The translations under genes and the position numbers were made by a program. Shown in pieces: positions 8,027-15,915 of a stretch of DNA of 18,553 nucleotides. The stretch's first letter is position 1. Each line of letters opens with the position of its first letter. The stretch is from AWTP1-13 sp039808585 (GTDB taxonomy: Bacteria > Pseudomonadota > Alphaproteobacteria > Rhizobiales > Hyphomicrobiaceae): NCBI GenBank assembly GCA_039808585.1, contig JBDHTJ010000104.1, forward strand, positions 1 to 18,553. The letters run 5' to 3'. The notes under the pieces were generated by a model. The model did not search any database. It was not told the DNA's origin and saw nothing but the letters and a program-made list of their open reading frames with translations.

Positions 8027-10150
8027 TCAGGCAGCCTGTTCGGTTGCGGGCGTGCATGCGCCGACACTTGCTTCTGCGGCGAGCAGTTTTGCCATCTCCT
8101 CGGCCGGTAGCGGCTTACTTAGAAGGAAGCCCTGCCCGCGCTTGCAGCCCGCGCTGCATACGCGCTCGAGTTGCTCGGGCGTCTCGATGCCCTCGGCCGT
8201 TGTTTCCATGCTCAGGGTGTGCGCGAGTGCTACGGCGGAGCCGAAGATGGCGGCGCCACGCGACTGACTGCGGGCGACGTCCCCCGTGAAGCGCCGGTCG
8301 ATCTTGAGGTTGTCGAAGGGGAACGCGTGCAGGTAGCTCAGGGATGCGAAGCCGGTGCCGAAATCATCGAGAGCAACGCGGATGCCGCTTGCGCGCAGAT
8401 CTTGAAGGATCTCCGAGGCGATCTTTTCATCGTGGATCAAGGCCGTTTCTGTCACCTCGAGTTCGAGACGCTTGGCTGGAAAGCCGCTTTTCGACAGTAC
8501 CGACGCGATCGATTGCACGAGGGTTGGACTACGGAACTGCACGGGCGACAGATTGATGGCAAGGTCGATTCGTGCTGGCCAGTGCATGGCTTCCTCGCAC
8601 GCCTTTGCCAATGCCCACATGCCGATTTCGTCGATGATCCGCAGGGTCTCGGCAATTGGAATGAAAATGGCAGGCGAGACGTAGCCGAGCTGCGGGTGGC
8701 GCCAGCGTAGCAAAGCCTCTGCCGCCGTGATGCGGTTGGTGGCGAGGTCGTAGACCGGCTGGAAATGCACTGCGAACTCGTCACGCTCCAAAGCTTTCTT
8801 CAGGTCGTTTTTCAGCTGGAGCTGCCGGTGACGTTCGGCGTTCATCGCGGCTTCGAAATGGAGCCAGGTCTTCTTTTCGGCTTTCGCGTTCTGAAGGGCG
8901 AGATCGGCATTCTTGAGAAGGTTATCCTCGCTGTTTCCGTCGCGAGGCGCCATGGCAATGCCGCAGACGATCTTAACGGCGATCGGGCCCGCCGATGTTT
9001 GTATCGGTTCCGCGAGAGTGCTGACGATTTCGCCCATAAGCGCGTCGATGCGCCCCGCATCGTCTTCGTCGGGCAGAAGAAGCACGAACTCGTCGGCGTT
9101 GGTGCGGACCACCGTGGCCGGGCGCTTGAAAAGGCCTTCCAGCCTTCCTCCCACGCATTGCAGGATCTGGTCGCCGGCCGCGTGCCCCAGCATCTCGTTG
9201 ATTTCCTTGAAACCAGCGACATCCAGGCAAACCACGGCGCACTTCTGGCTCAACCCGGGCCGCGAGAAGAAGCTCTGCAGCCGCTCGCTCAGAAGCGCCC
9301 AGTTTCCCAATCCCGTGACCGGATCGTGGAAGGCCAGGTGCTCAATGCGCTGCTGCGTCTTTTCCTTCTCGCGCGTGCGCCGGTGCATTCCGAAACCAGC
9401 CAGCAGCAGCGCGGCAGCTGTGAACAACCATGCCGAAGCAAGCGATCCGATGATGGACTTTGCCCTGCTTTCGGCCTCCTGCAGCGGCTGCTCGATGTTC
9501 TTGCGCACCTGCATGATGCCGCGGACGTCACCAAGCTTCCAATCGCGTTTCACCGATTGAGGGTGGTTGTTATGGCAGTCGACGCACGTCTGGCGGGTCA
9601 AAACATCCGCGAGTCCGATACGCAGCCAGCGCTCGCCATCGTGCGTTTCTTGGCGCCTGAAGATCATAGACTTGTCGTGCTTGAGCGCCTCCCAGGCATC
9701 GCTCTCGAAGGCGTCGAGTGCAGCCGTCCCGCGCTGTGGCCAAGGATAGGGACTTACGAGGTCTATGCCGATGTTCCTTTGGCGGAGCGCTTCAGAAACG
9801 TCTTTCACGAAGCTGGCTGGAATTGGCAGTCCGGCAGCGGATGACTTGTGTTCGTGCGTCAGTGTGAAGTCCTTATGGTCCCTCACTTTGGCGAGCACGG
9901 CGTCGGTGTAGTAGGCGCGTGTGACCCTGAGCTGCTCCGCTGCTTCCAGGGCGGCGTAGTAGGCAGAGTCGATTGTGCCCGCGCGCATCGTCTCAGGAAG
10001 TTGCCAGGCAATGACGGCAACCGCGACGCCGATCCCTGCAATGGTCGAGCCTATCAGCGTCCAGATCCGCCAGATCGCGGTCACGCGCAAACGCGGAGCG
10101 GTCCCTGGTGGCGGCCCAGTCGATGCAAATGTCTGGACAAACGAAAACAT
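8027..10150 (-). CDS. membrane c-di-GMP phosphodiesterase with periplasmic haem-type (Tll0287-like) sensor, GGDEF and EAL domains
   Basis: From the ATG at 10150 this is a 707-residue protein. A transmembrane helix at about 30-49 is followed by a periplasmic domain with CVDCH at 189-193, the c-type haem motif of Tll0287-like/DUF3365 sensors. A second helix is at about 233-255, then GGDEF and EAL domains in the cytoplasm. The GGDEF site reads NADEF (351-355), so cyclase activity is probably lost, though GTP binding may remain. The EAL domain looks complete: EALLRW from 478, NLSPVQF, ELEVTET, DDFGTG, KIDRRF, AEGIET and a final Q in KRGQGF. It should hydrolyse c-di-GMP to pGpG in response to a periplasmic redox or ligand signal. 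The start is uncertain: the frame stays open to an ATG at 10258 and a TTG at 10261, giving 37 more residues from unusually AT-rich DNA. None of the candidates has a clear ribosome site. Confidence 0.92.
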   Translation of the reverse strand: MFSFVQTFASTGPPPGTAPRLRVTAIWRIWTLIGSTIAGIGVAVAVIAWQLPETMRAGTIDSAYYAALEAAEQLRVTRAYYTDAVLAKVRDHKDFTLTHEHKSSAAGLPIPASFVKDVSEALRQRNIGIDLVSPYPWPQRGTAALDAFESDAWEALKHDKSMIFRRQETHDGERWLRIGLADVLTRQTCVDCHNNHPQSVKRDWKLGDVRGIMQVRKNIEQPLQEAESRAKSIIGSLASAWLFTAAALLLAGFGMHRRTREKEKTQQRIEHLAFHDPVTGLGNWALLSERLQSFFSRPGLSQKCAVVCLDVAGFKEINEMLGHAAGDQILQCVGGRLEGLFKRPATVVRTNADEFVLLLPDEDDAGRIDALMGEIVSTLAEPIQTSAGPIAVKIVCGIAMAPRDGNSEDNLLKNADLALQNAKAEKKTWLHFEAAMNAERHRQLQLKNDLKKALERDEFAVHFQPVYDLATNRITAAEALLRWRHPQLGYVSPAIFIPIAETLRIIDEIGMWALAKACEEAMHWPARIDLAINLSPVQFRSPTLVQSIASVLSKSGFPAKRLELEVTETALIHDEKIASEILQDLRASGIRVALDDFGTGFASLSYLHAFPFDNLKIDRRFTGDVARSQSRGAAIFGSAVALAHTLSMETTAEGIETPEQLERVCSAGCKRGQGFLLSKPLPAEEMAKLLAAEASVGACTPATEQAA

Positions 10151-10160
10151 TGAAGGGCCG

Positions 10161-10210
10161 CTATTATTGCTCCAATCATATATAGAACGTGGATGTGAAA
10201 TAGAGTTTAA
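10161..10210. other. AT-rich segment upstream of the GGDEF-EAL gene
   Basis: By direct count this 50-bp block is 30% GC, in DNA that is otherwise clearly GC-rich. It includes CATATATAG and TAATAGAGC-like runs read on either strand. It sits directly upstream of the preferred start of the GGDEF-EAL gene and is the natural place for its promoter. I could not fit a -35/-10 pair with 16-18 bp spacing, so only the composition is claimed. Confidence 0.4.
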
Positions 10211-10372
10211 TGGACTGCGGTGGATCAGGTTCCCGCTGTCAAAAATGCGGGAGCCCATCAAGAAAATTCTGGTGATCTGAAGAAGGCAATACTGAGATAT
10301 GGTTGCTGATGTCCACGGAGTGTTGGCCGCGCGGTGGCACAGTGTGGTCGTTCCAGTGTGAAGCGCAGACGG

Positions 10373-10397
10373 GGCGGGCTCGGTATCGAAGCCCGCC
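10373..10397 (-). terminator. hairpin after the peptide ABC operon
   Basis: GGCGGGCT (10373-10380) pairs perfectly with AGCCCGCC (10390-10397) around a 9-nt loop. It begins 6 bp past the stop codon of the ATPase gene, which ends the ABC operon. No T-run follows on the transcribed strand, so it could be a weak or factor-assisted terminator, or a 3'-end stabilising structure. Confidence 0.5.
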
Positions 10398-10402
10398 TTC
10401 GC

Positions 10403-12034
10403 TCACGCCGTCATTTCCAAGGTCGCCATGAAGTCGCGGCCGGGCGCGGCATCGAATAGCTCGCGCGTGTAGGAATGCTGAGGGTTCGCGAACAGCGCTT
10501 CTGTCGAGCCCTGCTCCACAATTTCTCCCTGCTTCATCACTGCCACACGATCGCAGATCTGTGCCGCTACCCGCAGGTCATGCGTGATGAAGAGAAGCGC
10601 AAGGTCGAACTTCCTCTTCACGTCTGCGAGAAGCTCCAGCACCTGCGCCTGCACAGAAACGTCGAGTGCGGATACCGGTTCATCGCCGACGAGCAGTACC
10701 GGCTCCATGGCGAGAGCGCGGGCAATGCATATGCGCTGGCGCTGGCCGCCGGAAAACTGGTGCGGATAGCGATCGAGGGCATCAGGCGAAAGGCCCACGT
10801 CTCCCAGCAGCTTGCGTGCACGTTGGATGGCATCGGCCTTGGAGAGGCCGAAGTTCATGGGACCTTCGATGATGGACGCGCCGATCTGGCGACGCGGATT
10901 GAGCGAGCGATAGGGATCCTGGAAAACAACCTGCACAGAGCGGCGCAGGTCACGCAGACTGCCGGCGCTGAGCTTCGACATATCCTGGCCTGCAATCTCG
11001 ATCTTGCCGCCAGTGGGTTCGATGAGCCGCGAGATGCAGCGCGCAACGGTTGACTTGCCGGAGCCGGACTCGCCGACAATGCCCAGCGTTTCGCCCCGCC
11101 TCACCTCGATGTTGACGTTCTTGACGGCGTGCACCACGCGGCCGCGGCCAAGGAAGAAGCCTTTGTTGCCGAAAGTCTTGTTGAGGTCGTGCGTAGATAG
11201 AATGACATCGCCCTTGGCCTTCACGGCCGGTGGCGGCTTCAGGCTGGGCACGGCAGCGATCAGCATCTTCGTGTAGGGCTGCTGCGGGCGGCGCAGGATC
11301 TCGTCGCGCGTGCCCTGCTCGACGACCTGGCCCTTCTGCATCACGACAACACGGTCGGCAATTTCCGCCACGACGCCGAAGTCGTGCGTTATGAACAGCA
11401 CGCCGGTGCCGCGGCGCTCCTGCATCTCGCGCACGAGCTGCAGGATGCGTGCCTGTGTGGTGACGTCGAGGGCTGTGGTCGGCTCGTCAGCGATGAGAAG
11501 CGAGGGGTCGAGCGACAGGGCCGCCGCAATCATGATGCGCTGGCGCTGGCCGCCGGAGACCTGGTGCGGATAGGCGTCGATCAGGCGCTCGGGCTCGGGC
11601 AGATGCACGAGGTTGAGCATCTCGAGCACGCGCTTGCGGCGGTCCGCCTTCGACATGTCGGTGTGGATCTGCAGCACTTCCCCGATCTGCTCGCCGACGC
11701 GCATGACAGGGTTCAGTGCGGTCATGGGCTCCTGGAAGATCATCGCCATGCGCGTGCCGCGCAGGTCGCGCAGCCGCTCCTTGCTGGCTTTCAGGATGTC
11801 CTCGCCCTCGAGCAGGATCTCGCCCTGGGTGGTTTTCAGCCCACGGGGGAGAAGGCCCATCACATTGAAGGCCGTGACCGACTTGCCAGAGCCGGATTCG
11901 CCGACGACGCAGACGATTTCGCCGGCATTGACCTTGATGTTGATGTTCTCCACGGCGTGCCGACGATCGGCGCCGGAGGGCAGCTCCACCGTCATGTCGC
12001 GGACGTCGAGGACGGTGCGGGCGGGTGACAGCAT
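10403..12034 (-). CDS. peptide/nickel-type ABC importer, fused two-domain ATPase (DppD-DppF type)
   Basis: A 543-residue cytoplasmic protein with two complete ABC domains in one chain, equivalent to separate DppD and DppF. Domain 1 has Walker A GESGSGKS (45-52), signature VSGGQRQR and Walker B LLIADEPTTALD. Domain 2 has Walker A GESGSGKST (321-329), signature FSGGQRQR and Walker B LLVGDEPVSALD. Each half keeps its H-loop in LFITHD, so both sites should hydrolyse ATP. A PQQPYTKMLI stretch after domain 1 and PQHSYTRELF after domain 2 match the C-terminal extension typical of oligopeptide transporter ATPases. The fused form is common in alphaproteobacteria (YejF/GsiA-like). The ATG at 12034 lies 2 bp after the stop codon of the preceding permease, suggesting translational coupling. 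It is the last gene of the operon and is followed by a hairpin. Confidence 0.95.
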   Translation of the reverse strand: MLSPARTVLDVRDMTVELPSGADRRHAVENINIKVNAGEIVCVVGESGSGKSVTAFNVMGLLPRGLKTTQGEILLEGEDILKASKERLRDLRGTRMAMIFQEPMTALNPVMRVGEQIGEVLQIHTDMSKADRRKRVLEMLNLVHLPEPERLIDAYPHQVSGGQRQRIMIAAALSLDPSLLIADEPTTALDVTTQARILQLVREMQERRGTGVLFITHDFGVVAEIADRVVVMQKGQVVEQGTRDEILRRPQQPYTKMLIAAVPSLKPPPAVKAKGDVILSTHDLNKTFGNKGFFLGRGRVVHAVKNVNIEVRRGETLGIVGESGSGKSTVARCISRLIEPTGGKIEIAGQDMSKLSAGSLRDLRRSVQVVFQDPYRSLNPRRQIGASIIEGPMNFGLSKADAIQRARKLLGDVGLSPDALDRYPHQFSGGQRQRICIARALAMEPVLLVGDEPVSALDVSVQAQVLELLADVKRKFDLALLFITHDLRVAAQICDRVAVMKQGEIVEQGSTEALFANPQHSYTRELFDAAPGRDFMATLEMTA

Positions 12035-12036
12035 GG

Positions 12037-12963
12037 TTACACCCGCTTCGCAAAGCGGGGATCCAACGTGTCGCGCAAGCCGTCGCCCAGCATGTTGATG
12101 GCGAGGACCGCGAGCGCGAGGAAGATGCCCGGATACAGAATGTTGTGCGGATAGATGCGGAAGAGGGAGCGGCCCTCGGCCATGATGTTACCCCAGGTCG
12201 GCACGTCCGGCGGAATGCCGATGCCAAGGAAGGACAGTATCGCCTCCACCAGGATGGCGGATGCGCAGATGAACGTCGCCTGCACGATGAGCGGGGCGAT
12301 GGTATTGGGCAAAACGTGCCGCACGAGCAGGACTGGTGTCGGCGTGCCGAGTGTGATGGCTGCCTCGACGTAAGGTTCCTCGCGGATCGACAACACGATG
12401 GCACGCACGAGGCGGACGACGCGCGGAACCTCCGGTATGAGAATGGCGATCACCACTGCAAAAAGTCCGGCGCGCGACAGGGAAACGACACCCATCGCAA
12501 GCAGGATGGCCGGGATCGCCATCAGGCCATCCATGACGCGCATGATGATGCCATCAAGCCAGCGGATGTAGCCGGCGATCATGCCGATGACGAGGCCGAT
12601 CGAGACGCTGAGCACGGCCACCGTGACGCCAATGATGAGCGAGACACGGCCACCGTAGATGACGCGGCTGTAGACGTCGCGGCCCAGGCTGTCGGTGCCG
12701 AAGCGATGCTCGAACTTGGTCTGCGTGCCGTCCGCCTCGCGGATGGTACGCTCCGCGCCCGGCTTCTTGTTGCGGAAGGCGGGATTGATCTCAGCGGGAT
12801 CGATGGTGCCGAGGTAGGGTGCGAGGATGCCGAGCGAGGCGATCACCAGGATGATGAAGGCGCCGATGAGCACGCTCGGGTTGCGGAAGGCGCCGCGCCA
12901 GGCGCTTACCTTCTTGGGCCGCGGAGCGACCTCTTCAGCAGGAGCGGAAGCGACGGTCGTCAA
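12037..12963 (-). CDS. peptide ABC importer permease, DppC type
   Basis: A 308-residue inner-membrane permease. The cytoplasmic N-terminus, rich in Pro and Lys, is followed by a first helix (about 31-51), a periplasmic loop, and the DppC hallmark FGTDSLGRDVYSRVIYGGR. Several more helices carry the EAA cytoplasmic loop beginning EAAITLG at residue 200, which contacts the ATPase. With the DppB-type partner it forms the channel. The start is TTG at 12963, which overlaps the TGA stop of the upstream gene in the sequence TTGA. A good ribosome site, GAGGAT, lies 6 bp before this TTG. The 4-bp overlap argues for coupled translation and a fixed ratio of the two permeases. Confidence 0.93.
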   Translation of the reverse strand: MTTVASAPAEEVAPRPKKVSAWRGAFRNPSVLIGAFIILVIASLGILAPYLGTIDPAEINPAFRNKKPGAERTIREADGTQTKFEHRFGTDSLGRDVYSRVIYGGRVSLIIGVTVAVLSVSIGLVIGMIAGYIRWLDGIIMRVMDGLMAIPAILLAMGVVSLSRAGLFAVVIAILIPEVPRVVRLVRAIVLSIREEPYVEAAITLGTPTPVLLVRHVLPNTIAPLIVQATFICASAILVEAILSFLGIGIPPDVPTWGNIMAEGRSLFRIYPHNILYPGIFLALAVLAINMLGDGLRDTLDPRFAKRV

Positions 12964-13901
12964 TAGCGGATCCTCGGGTCAAAGATGGTGTAGGTGAGAT
13001 CGACGGCGAGATTGATGACGACGTAGACCATGGAGAACAGCAGGATCACTGCCTGGATCGTCGGATAATCGCGGGCGAGAACGGCGTCGACAGTGAGGCG
13101 GCCGAGGCCGGGGATCGTGTAGACGGATTCCGTTACCACCACGCCGCCGATCAGCAGCGCAATGCCGAGGCCTACGACGGTGACGATCGGCACGGCAGCG
13201 TTGGCGAGTGCGTGCCGCACGAGCACCTTGAGTTCGGTCTGACCCTTGGCGCGGGCGGTGCGGATGTAATCCTCGTTCATCACCTCCAGCACGCTCGTGC
13301 GAGTCATGCGGGCGATGAGCGCGATGTAGATCACCGACAGCGTGAAGGCTGGCAATATCAGCCGCTGCAGCCAACCGCCGACGCCGACCGAAATGCGCTG
13401 ATAACCCTGGACCGGAAACCAGTTCAGCTGGATCGCGAAGACATAGATCAACAGGTAGCCGATCACGAACACGGGCACGGAGAAGCCCAGCACGGAGAAA
13501 CCCATGACGATGCGGTCGAGCCAACTCCCCTGGCGATAGGCCGCAAAGACGCCGAGTGGAATGGCGATGAGGGCTGCGATGACGATCGTGAGCGCAGCAA
13601 GGGACAGCGTTGGCTCGAGCCGGTCGGCGATCAACTCAACGACCTGCTTCTTGAAAAAGAAGCTCTCACCCAGGTCGCCTTGGGCGAGCTTGCCCATCCA
13701 GATGGCGAACTGGGTGAGGATTGGCTGGTCAAGGCCCAGACGTTTGCGGATCTCGGCCACCTGCTCGGCGTTGGCATTGTCGCCGGCGATAATGGCGGCC
13801 GGGTCGGCCGGCGTCAGGCGCAGCATGAGGAACACCAGCGCCGCGACAACGAGCATCACGGGGATGGTGGCAGCGAGCCTGCGCAGGATGTAAGCGAACA
13901 T
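12960..13901 (-). CDS. peptide ABC importer permease, DppB type
   Basis: A 313-residue inner-membrane permease. The N-terminus MFAYILRRLAATIPVMLVVA is the classic DppB/OppB first helix, followed by a periplasmic segment with RLGLDQP and GDLGESFFF. The core has about five further helices. The cytoplasmic EAA-type loop is in NEDYIRTARAKG and VLVRHALANAAVP. The C-terminus DLTYTIFDPRIRY is typical of the family. The ATG at 13901 is preceded by a modest AAAGG site. It lies 74 bp after the binding-protein gene, with a hairpin in the gap, and its stop overlaps the TTG start of the DppC-type gene. Substrate specificity is not set by this subunit and cannot be inferred from it. Confidence 0.95.
   Translation of the reverse strand: MFAYILRRLAATIPVMLVVAALVFLMLRLTPADPAAIIAGDNANAEQVAEIRKRLGLDQPILTQFAIWMGKLAQGDLGESFFFKKQVVELIADRLEPTLSLAALTIVIAALIAIPLGVFAAYRQGSWLDRIVMGFSVLGFSVPVFVIGYLLIYVFAIQLNWFPVQGYQRISVGVGGWLQRLILPAFTLSVIYIALIARMTRTSVLEVMNEDYIRTARAKGQTELKVLVRHALANAAVPIVTVVGLGIALLIGGVVVTESVYTIPGLGRLTVDAVLARDYPTIQAVILLFSMVYVVINLAVDLTYTIFDPRIRY
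12970..12975 (-). promoter_or_regulatory. ribosome binding site deciding a TTG start
   Basis: GAGGAT on the minus strand lies 6 bp before the TTG at 12963 and inside the end of the DppB-type gene. No ATG lies close by in that frame, so this site supports TTG as the true start of the DppC-type permease. Confidence 0.7.
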
Positions 13902-13933
13902 CTATTGCCTTTGTACTGTTGGTCGTGTGGCAG

Positions 13934-13970
13934 CAGCGGCGGCCAGCCGATCTTGCCGGTGCCGCCGCTG
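13934..13970 (-). other. hairpin between binding-protein and permease genes
   Basis: CAGCGGCGGC (13934-13943) pairs perfectly with GCCGCCGCTG (13961-13970). Inside the 17-nt loop, CCG (13947-13949) can pair with CGG (13957-13959). The structure starts 6 bp after the stop codon of the binding-protein gene and ends 33 bp before the DppB-type start. It has no T-run. Similar hairpins in other binding-protein operons protect the upstream mRNA or cause partial termination, giving more binding protein than permease. That role is inferred here. Confidence 0.6.
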
Positions 13971-13975
13971 TAGCG

Positions 13976-15598
13976 TCATTGGATCTCCACGTTCCAGAAT
14001 ACCGGGGCCGGTGCCGCGAGATTGCCGGAAACGTTCTTGCGCATGGCGCTCGGCTGGAACCACTGGCCTACAGGAATGTGGGTTACGACCTTGGCGGCGC
14101 GGGCCTGGGCGTTGGCGGCGATTTCCTTCTGCTTGGCCGGGTCCGTTTCGACGGCGTAGTCGTTGCGGAGCTTCTCAATCTCAGCATCGCAAGGCCAGCC
14201 GAAAAGCGCCTTCTCGCAGCCCGCATTCATAAACGCCTGGAAGATCGGGTTGCCGATGTCCGCCGCGATCCAGTTCGTAAGGAACGCGTGCCAGCCGCCT
14301 TGTGTCGGCGGATCCTTCTTGGCACGGCGGGCGACAAGCGTCTGCCAATCCATGGACTGCATGTCGACCTTGAATCCGGCCTTCTCCATGAGCGATTTGG
14401 CAACCGGAGCCAGGTTCGTCAGCACCTGCAAGTCGGTGGAGTGCATGAGTACAATGGGCGTACCGTCATAGCCAGCTTCCTTGAGCAGTTCCTGGGCCTT
14501 CTTGAAGTTCGACTCGAGAATCCCGTCCATGCCCTTCGTGGAGTAGTTCGGCGATCCGCAGGGATAGTAGGACTTGCAGATCTTGTAGAACTCAGGATCG
14601 CCGATCACGGCTTTCAGAAAATCTTCCTGGTTGAAGGCGTAGATCAAGGCCTGGCGCACGCGAACGTCGTCGAACGGCTTCGCGGTCCAGTTGGGGCGGA
14701 AGACGTACTGATTGCCAAGGGGGTTGCCCTCGAACAGCTTGATATTCTTGTCCGCCTTGAGAAGCGGCATGAGATCATGAGGGGGCTGCTCGATGTAGTC
14801 GAGCTCGCCAGCGAGAAGCGCGTTGATGGCCTGCTGGTGGTCTGAGATGGCGCGCCATTCCACACGGTCCACCTTCACAACCTTGCCGCCGGCAAGTCCG
14901 GAGGCAGGTTCAGGCCGTGGCTTGTACTTGTCGAACTTCACATACACCGTCTTGTCGCCGGGCTTCCACTCGTCGCGTTTGAAGACGAAGGGGCCCGAGC
15001 CGGTGAAGTCGGAAATCTGCGTGTTGGGGTCGGTCTCGGCCACGCGCTTGGGCATCATGAAGGGGACGTTCGACGATGGCTTGCCGAGGCCCACGAGCAC
15101 AAGGCCCGTCGGCTCTTTCAGCTTCATGACGAAGGTGGATGGGCCCGTCGCCTCCATCGAGGTGATGAACGACAGCAGTTTCTGGCCTGTCGCATCCTTG
15201 GCACCCCAGCGCTTGATGGAAGCGATGCAATCCTCCGACGTGACCGGCTTACCGTCGTGCCAAAGCAGGCCTTCGCGCAGCGTGAACGTGTGGGTGAGCT
15301 TGTCGGTGGACACCTCGTGCTTGTCCACCATCTGCGGCTTGACCTCGCCTTTTTCGTCGATGGCGAAGAGGGTGTCGTAGATCATGTAGCCGTGGTTGCG
15401 GACGATGTAGGCGGTCGTCCAGATCGGGTCCAGGATCTTCACGTCAGAGTGCATCACAGCCCGCAATGTCTTCTGGGCGAAGGCACTCCCGCTGGTCAAA
15501 AAACTCGCGGTGGCAAGGGCCGCCGCAGCCAGGCCTGCAAGGGAACAAAAGCGCCAAAGGGACGCGCGTTTCAATGAAATGCCGTGGGTGGATGCCAT
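13976..15598 (-). CDS. peptide ABC importer periplasmic substrate-binding protein (family 5, DppA/OppA type)
   Basis: A 540-residue exported binding protein. The N-terminus has basic residues (K10, R11, R16), a hydrophobic Ala/Leu core, and a probable signal peptidase I site after SAFA at residue 41. There is no lipobox. The mature protein has solute-binding family 5 features: LDPIWTTAYIVRNHGYMIYDTLF, FTLREGLLWHDGKPVTSEDC, TGSGPFVF, and VRQALIYAFNQEDFLKAVIG. Two close cysteine pairs, in YKICKSYYPCG and AGCEKALFGWPC, may form disulfides in the periplasm. The ATG at 15598 is chosen over an upstream GTG at 15607 because TGGAGT sits 7-8 bp before the ATG but overlaps the GTG. It is the first gene of the operon, directly behind a strong promoter. 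The ligand may be a peptide, opine, glutathione or metal complex; the sequence alone does not decide. Confidence 0.95.
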   Translation of the reverse strand: MASTHGISLKRASLWRFCSLAGLAAAALATASFLTSGSAFAQKTLRAVMHSDVKILDPIWTTAYIVRNHGYMIYDTLFAIDEKGEVKPQMVDKHEVSTDKLTHTFTLREGLLWHDGKPVTSEDCIASIKRWGAKDATGQKLLSFITSMEATGPSTFVMKLKEPTGLVLVGLGKPSSNVPFMMPKRVAETDPNTQISDFTGSGPFVFKRDEWKPGDKTVYVKFDKYKPRPEPASGLAGGKVVKVDRVEWRAISDHQQAINALLAGELDYIEQPPHDLMPLLKADKNIKLFEGNPLGNQYVFRPNWTAKPFDDVRVRQALIYAFNQEDFLKAVIGDPEFYKICKSYYPCGSPNYSTKGMDGILESNFKKAQELLKEAGYDGTPIVLMHSTDLQVLTNLAPVAKSLMEKAGFKVDMQSMDWQTLVARRAKKDPPTQGGWHAFLTNWIAADIGNPIFQAFMNAGCEKALFGWPCDAEIEKLRNDYAVETDPAKQKEIAANAQARAAKVVTHIPVGQWFQPSAMRKNVSGNLAAPAPVFWNVEIQ

Positions 15599-15605
15599 CT
15601 GATAC

Positions 15606-15611
15606 ACTCCA
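15606..15611 (-). promoter_or_regulatory. ribosome binding site of the binding-protein gene
   Basis: TGGAGT on the minus strand (GGAG at 15607-15610) is 8 bp from the ATG at 15598. It overlaps the alternative GTG at 15607 and so rules that start out. Confidence 0.7.
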
Positions 15612-15660
15612 GTCGATCAGGGTGGGTTCAACTGCTGTAGAGGCGTGCTCGCTGAACGAG

Positions 15661-15690
15661 ATTACACACTGAGCACATTGGGCGTGTCAA
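15661..15690 (-). promoter_or_regulatory. strong sigma70-type promoter of the peptide ABC operon
   Basis: On the minus strand, TTGACA (15685-15690) is a perfect -35 box. After an 18-bp spacer, TGTAAT (15661-15666) matches the -10 box at five of six positions. Transcription should begin near 15654, leaving a leader of about 55 nt before the ATG at 15598. This is the best promoter match in the window and gives the operon transcription separate from the ATP synthase genes upstream. Confidence 0.7.
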
Positions 15691-15702
15691 AGCCCCGCTT
15701 TG
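15688..15702. promoter_or_regulatory. small palindrome over the -35 box, possible operator
   Basis: CAAAGC-CCC-GCTTTG is a perfect 6-bp inverted repeat with a 3-bp spacer. It overlaps the upstream end of the TTGACA box. A repressor bound here would block RNA polymerase and an activator could touch it. No known family consensus was recognised, and its short length means chance is possible. Confidence 0.35.
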
Positions 15703-15915
15703 CCGGTTAATCAGGCGTCTTGAATAATGTAGCGGCAGCGGAAGCCGCTTGGGCAGGCATCACCGAGCGGGACGACCGCTATTGTGCAGTGCGGGGTGGG
15801 AGCAGACGCCAACGGCGGCGTGGAACGCAGATGCACCCAGTGCCGCGCTACGGCACGGCTGGTCAGCGCTCGAACCATGCTTAAAGGGGCTTCATAACGA
15901 GCCCGGTGCCTGCCG
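15703..15915. other. gap between atpC and the ABC operon promoter
   Basis: No protein-coding or RNA gene is recognisable here. On the minus strand two hairpins could end the ATP synthase transcript. One is GTGCCG/CGGCAC at 15840-15845/15851-15856 (5-nt loop). The other is AGCGGC/GCCGCT at 15731-15736/15744-15749 (7-nt loop), which is followed by an AT-rich ACATTATTC tail. Neither has a true T-run. Confidence 0.5.
15731..15749 (-). terminator. possible terminator of the ATP synthase operon
   Basis: A 6-bp GC-rich stem (AGCGGC/GCCGCT) with a 7-nt loop lies about 165 bp after the atpC stop. It is followed on the minus strand by ACATTATTC. It stands just before the ABC operon promoter, where a terminator is expected, but the tail is only AT-rich rather than a T-run. 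Confidence 0.3.

Noticed and set aside
12025..12966. A 313-codon plus-strand open frame opposite the DppC-type permease
   Set aside because: Its His/Asp/Arg-rich translation is the usual complement of a hydrophobic membrane protein gene.
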